A DNA stretch of 64,000 nucleotides from Leminorella richardii (lineage in GTDB: Bacteria > Pseudomonadota > Gammaproteobacteria > Enterobacterales > Enterobacteriaceae): positions 1,980,501-2,044,500 of the forward strand of contig NZ_LS483470.1 of NCBI RefSeq assembly GCF_900478135.1. Reading direction: 5' to 3'. The number at the start of each line of letters is the position of its first letter. Within the stretch, counting starts at the first letter, position 1. Of this stretch, positions 61,013 to 64,000 are shown piece after piece. The position numbers were made by a program, and so were the translations under genes. The notes under the pieces were generated by a model that saw nothing but the letters and a program-made list of their open reading frames with translations, did not search any database and had not been told where the DNA came from.

Positions 61013-61086
61013 CGGGTCACTCGGCTTTCTGCTGTTATCAAGACGACAAAAAGAATGCCTAAAGCCCGCACCTCAGCGGGCTTTTT
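61012..61086 (+). promoter_or_regulatory. trpE attenuator
   Basis: GCGGG at 61012-61016, right at the leader stop, can pair with CCCGC at 61065-61069 (antiterminator). The competing terminator is AAGCCCGC-ACCTCA-GCGGGCTT (61062-61083) followed by T residues. The arrangement is that of a classical trp attenuator. Confidence 0.88.
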
Positions 61087-61134
61087 AGTGCCCGTCGTTT
61101 AGTGAAAAATGAAACAACTACGGTGACAAACGCA

Positions 61135-62703
61135 ATGCCTACACAGAAACCTTTTTTACAGCTTATGACGGTCGACGCGCCTTACCGAAGCGATCCTACC
61201 GCCATTTTTAGTCAGCTTTGCCATCAGCGCCCGGCGACACTGCTGCTTGAATCAGCAGAAATAGACAGTAAACAGAATCTGAAAAGCCTACTGGTTATCG
61301 ATAGCGCCATGCGCATCACAGCTGAAGGCCAGCGCGTTACGCTCCAAGCATTGACAGAAAACGGCGACCGACTGCTCACGCTGTTAGACGCTCAGCTGCA
61401 TAGTGACATCGTTAAAAATCGCTCACCGCGCCTCAGAGAATTAGTTTATCCTCGCCCCGATCCTGTACAGGATGAAGACGCTCGCTTAAAAGCTCTTTCC
61501 GTTTTTGACGCGCTTCGCCAGCTTTTATCTCTGGTTCAGTCTCCCTCTGAATCGAAGGAGGCCATGCTGCTCGGCGGCCTGTTTGCTTACGATCTGGTTG
61601 CCGGATTTGAAGATTTACCACAGCTCGACTGCGATCGCCGCTGCCCTGACTACTGTTTTTATCTGGCGGAAACGCTGCTGATCCTCGATCACCAAAACCG
61701 GGCTTCTCGTCTACAGGCCAGCCTGTTTGTGCCACACATCGATGATGCAGAAAAAGAGCGCCTACAGCAGCGACTGGATGAGCTTCAGATACAGCTGCGT
61801 GAACCGCCGTCTGATATCCACGCTGTAGCCCTTGATAGCATGCAGCTTAACTGCGATCGCAGCGATGAAGCCTACGGCCAAATCGTTAGGGAACTCCAGC
61901 AGTCCATCCGGCAGGGCGACATTTTTCAGGTTGTCCCTTCCCGACGATTCACGCTTCCCTGTCCCTCACCGCTGGCCGCCTATCAGACGCTGAAAGAAAA
62001 CAATCCTAGCCCCTACATGTTTTTTATGCAGGATAACGACTTTACGCTGTTTGGCGCCTCTCCTGAAAGCGCCCTGAAGTATGACGCAGACAGCCGTCAG
62101 ATCGAAATCTATCCTATCGCTGGCACTCGCCCCCGCGGTCGCTTTCCCGACGGCTCGCTGGACAGCGATCTGGACAGTCGCTACGAGCTTGATATGCGTA
62201 CCGACGGTAAAGAGCTGGCAGAACACATTATGCTGGTGGATCTGGCGCGAAACGATCTGGCACGCATCTGTGAACCGGGCAGCCGCTATGTCGCCGATCT
62301 GACCAAGGTCGATCGCTACTCTTTCGTCATGCACCTTGTTTCTCGGGTGGTTGGTACGCTTAGGCAAGATCTGGACGCCCTGCACGCCTATCAGGCCTGT
62401 ATGAACATGGGCACTCTAAGCGGAGCGCCAAAGGTAAAGGCGATGCAGCTTATCGCACAGTATGAAGGGGTGCGACGCGGCAGCTACGGCGGCGCGGTAG
62501 GCTATTTCACCTCCCACGGCACGTTGGATACCTGTATTGTCATTCGCTCCGCCTATGTGGAAGACGGCATCGCCACCATACAGGCTGGTGCCGGAGTAGT
62601 GTTGGATTCTCATCCCCAATCTGAAGCCGATGAAACACGCAATAAAGCCAGAGCCGTACTGCGCGCTATCGCCAGCGCGCACCAGGTTAAGGAGATGTTC
62701 TAA
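61135..62703 (+). CDS. trpE: Anthranilate synthase component I
   Basis: A 522-residue chorismate-using enzyme. The N-terminal Trp feedback site includes LLLES (residues 37-41). The C-terminal chorismate-binding domain has IEIYPIAGTRPRG, DLARNDLARIC and GAGVVLDSHPQSEADET. The start at 61135 (MPTQKPFLQLMT) aligns with E. coli TrpE; the open frame begins 33 bp earlier with GTG. It overlaps trpG by one base (TAATG), typical of coupled subunits. Confidence 0.96.
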   Translation: MPTQKPFLQLMTVDAPYRSDPTAIFSQLCHQRPATLLLESAEIDSKQNLKSLLVIDSAMRITAEGQRVTLQALTENGDRLLTLLDAQLHSDIVKNRSPRLRELVYPRPDPVQDEDARLKALSVFDALRQLLSLVQSPSESKEAMLLGGLFAYDLVAGFEDLPQLDCDRRCPDYCFYLAETLLILDHQNRASRLQASLFVPHIDDAEKERLQQRLDELQIQLREPPSDIHAVALDSMQLNCDRSDEAYGQIVRELQQSIRQGDIFQVVPSRRFTLPCPSPLAAYQTLKENNPSPYMFFMQDNDFTLFGASPESALKYDADSRQIEIYPIAGTRPRGRFPDGSLDSDLDSRYELDMRTDGKELAEHIMLVDLARNDLARICEPGSRYVADLTKVDRYSFVMHLVSRVVGTLRQDLDALHAYQACMNMGTLSGAPKVKAMQLIAQYEGVRRGSYGGAVGYFTSHGTLDTCIVIRSAYVEDGIATIQAGAGVVLDSHPQSEADETRNKARAVLRAIASAHQVKEMF

Positions 62704-63281
62704 TGACCGATATCTTACTTCTCGACAACGTCGACTCATTTACCTACAACCTCGTCGACCAGCTTCGCGTTAGCGGTAATCGGGTGAGCATTTACAGAAA
62801 CAGTCTGTCTGTCGACTTTATCCTTCAGCAAATAGGCCGGATGAGCCAGCCTATTCTGATGCTGTCTCCCGGGCCGGGAAAACCTTCCGAGGCGGGATGT
62901 ATGCCCGCGCTGCTGCGACAGCTCAAGGGAAAGGTTCCTATTATCGGCATTTGCCTCGGCCATCAGGCTATTGTCGAAGCCTACGGCGGTAAGGTCGGGC
63001 AGTCAGGAGAAATACTGCACGGTAAATCGTCCCCCATTACTCACGATGAGCTAGCCATGTTTTCCGGCCTTCCCTCACCGCTGCCCGTTGCCCGCTATCA
63101 CTCGCTGGTAGGCAGTGAGCTACCCGATGAGCTTATTGTCAACGCACACTACCGTCAGGCGGTTATGGCCGTTCGCCACGATGTACACAGAGTCTGCGGC
63201 TTTCAGTTTCATCCTGAGTCCATTTTAACGACGCAAGGCGCAAAACTGCTGGATCAAACTCTCGCTTGGGCAAAGGCGTGA
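62703..63281 (+). CDS. trpG: Anthranilate synthase component II, glutamine amidotransferase
   Basis: A 192-residue class I glutamine amidotransferase giving ammonia to TrpE. Nucleophile Cys in GICLGHQAI, and His/Glu in FQFHPESIL. Unlike E. coli, where trpG is fused to trpD, it ends with its own stop at 63281, as in Serratia. Because pabB is absent from its usual site, whether TrpG also serves a PabB elsewhere is open. No terminator follows. Confidence 0.95.
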   Translation: MTDILLLDNVDSFTYNLVDQLRVSGNRVSIYRNSLSVDFILQQIGRMSQPILMLSPGPGKPSEAGCMPALLRQLKGKVPIIGICLGHQAIVEAYGGKVGQSGEILHGKSSPITHDELAMFSGLPSPLPVARYHSLVGSELPDELIVNAHYRQAVMAVRHDVHRVCGFQFHPESILTTQGAKLLDQTLAWAKA

Positions 63282-63321
63282 GCCTATTCACCATAAAAAC
63301 AAACTTTTCCTGATAAAAAGA

Positions 63322-63355
63322 TTGACAACATCACTTTAAACTAGTTTACTAGTAC
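63322..63355 (+). promoter_or_regulatory. Second trp promoter with TrpR operator, upstream of trpD
   Basis: TTGACA (63322-63327), 17 bp, TTTACT (63345-63350). The operator AAACTAGTTTACTAGTAC (63338-63355) matches the TrpR consensus at nearly all positions and covers the -10 box. It starts 41 bp after the trpG stop. Confidence 0.88.
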
Positions 63356-63399
63356 AAAGAGACGCGATACTAGATTTCGCAATAACATTGAAGGTACTT

Positions 63400-63450
63400 A
63401 TGATGACAGCACACACTTTACTGACTCGTTGGTGGCGACCTCTCCCTTAG
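63400..63450 (+). CDS. trpL: trp leader peptide 2
   Basis: A 16-residue leader, MMTAHTLLTRWWRPLP, with tandem Trp codons at 11-12, preceded by GAAGG. It differs from leader 1 in sequence but has the same layout: promoter/operator, short peptide with Trp-Trp, stop in the antiterminator strand, attenuator, then the structural gene. Confidence 0.9.
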   Translation: MMTAHTLLTRWWRPLP

Positions 63451-63524
63451 CGGGCGGTCTATTTGCACCTGTTTGTCATCAAATAACGCAATAGCCAAAA
63501 AGCCCGCTCTCAGCGGGCTTTTTT
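63449..63524 (+). promoter_or_regulatory. trpD attenuator
   Basis: AGCGGGC (63449-63455) at the leader stop is fully complementary to GCCCGCT (63502-63508), giving a 7-bp antiterminator. The alternative terminator AAGCCCGCT-CTC-AGCGGGCTT is at 63500-63520, followed by T residues. The terminator stem is nearly the same as that of attenuator 1. Confidence 0.88.
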
Positions 63525-63577
63525 GTGGGTGCTTCCCACAGTACGGTAGAAAACATAACCTAGAGCGGCGAAAGAAC

Positions 63578-64000
63578 ATGGAAACACAAGATACCAAGCA
63601 GTCAATCCTTAATAAGCTTTATCGCGCACAGGCGCTGACTCAGCAAGAAAGTCAGGCTTTGTTCAGCGCTATCGCCAGAGGCGAGTTAGAGTCTTCACAG
63701 CTGGCTGCTGCGCTGATCAGTATGAAAGTCCGTGGGGAGACGCCGGATGAAATCGCAGGCGCCGCCTCGGCCTTTCTCGCAGACGCTCAGCCTTTTCCCC
63801 GCCCCGACTATGACTTTGCCGACATTGTCGGTACCGGAGGCGACGGCACTAACAGTATCAATATTTCTACCGCTAGCGCCTTTGTCGCTGCATCTTGTGG
63901 AATAAAAATTGCTAAACACGGCAACCGCAGCGTCTCAAGCCGTTCAGGCTCTTCTGATCTGCTGGCGGCCATGGGTATCAAATTGGACTTACCGGCAGAA
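63578..64000 (+). CDS. trpD: Anthranilate phosphoribosyltransferase, 5' part
   Basis: The first 141 residues of TrpD, open to the right edge. It has the helical N-domain (QSILNKLYRAQALTQQES), then the PRPP-binding GTGGDGTNSINIST and KHGNRSVSSRSGSSDLL. It transfers phosphoribose to anthranilate. It is a stand-alone TrpD, not fused to TrpG. The ATG at 63578 has a weak ribosome site. Confidence 0.95.
   Translation, partial: METQDTKQSILNKLYRAQALTQQESQALFSAIARGELESSQLAAALISMKVRGETPDEIAGAASAFLADAQPFPRPDYDFADIVGTGGDGTNSINISTASAFVAASCGIKIAKHGNRSVSSRSGSSDLLAAMGIKLDLPAE

Noticed and set aside
1..64000. tRNA, rRNA, CRISPR array or prophage
   Set aside because: No cloverleaf-like sequence with a CCA end, no regularly spaced repeats and no phage genes were recognised on reading both strands; a tRNAscan or CRISPR search would be decisive.

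Overview
The window is chromosomal DNA of a member of the Enterobacterales. Nearly every gene has an E. coli/Yersinia counterpart and long blocks keep the enterobacterial order: psp, sap, fabI-rnb, nudL-sdaA, rsx-nth, gst-pdxY-tyrS-pdxH-mliC-anmK-slyA-sodC-ydhL-gloA-rnt-grxD-sodB, tatD-holB-tmk-mltG-fab-plsX-rpmF-yceD, maf, rluC, rne and trp. A free-standing trpG (fused to trpD in E. coli, separate in Serratia) and a formate-tetrahydrofolate ligase gene point away from the Escherichia branch, towards a Yersiniaceae- or Budviciaceae-like lineage. The family assignment is inference.

Layout. 1-5.3 kb: phage-shock system, with the leftward operon pspABCD-ycjX-ycjF driven by a sigma-54 promoter and divergent pspF. 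5.3-10.7 kb: overlapping sapABCDF transporter operon. 10.9-14.2 kb: fabI, ppnP and rnb. 14.3-20.8 kb: three cold-shock-family genes, ygjP, yoaH, nudL, sdaA, rlmA and a lipid A acyltransferase gene. 21.6-29.7 kb: fhs, rsxABCDGE and nth. 29.8-32 kb: a PEBP/AraC gene pair and gst. 32-33.5 kb: an intact IS4-type element inside the gst/pdxY terminator. 33.5-42.8 kb: vitamin B6, tRNA-charging, redox and RNA-processing housekeeping genes. 42.9-44.7 kb: a two-gene RNA end-healing and sealing cassette (HD-polynucleotide kinase and RNA ligase) whose ligase frame is broken. 45-55.5 kb: DNA replication, cell wall and fatty acid/phospholipid genes. 55.6-60.4 kb: rluC and rne. 60.5-64 kb: an ABM-domain gene and the start of the trp genes; trpD runs off the right edge.

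Most notable points. (1) The trp cluster carries two complete control regions (sigma-70 promoter overlapping a TrpR operator, leader peptide with Trp-Trp, attenuator), one before trpE-trpG and one between trpG and trpD. (2) pabB and pabC, which in E. coli sit between yoaH and nudL and between fabF and mltG, are both absent from those places, while fhs is present; this hints at altered p-aminobenzoate/folate metabolism. (3) The RNA repair cassette lies at a synteny break, and its ligase is interrupted by what looks like one extra T in a T6 run. (4) The IS4-type element has duplicated an 11-bp palindrome that is the heart of a bidirectional terminator.

No tRNA, rRNA or CRISPR array was recognised. 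Apart from the IS element and the RNA repair cassette the region reads as ordinary core genome.
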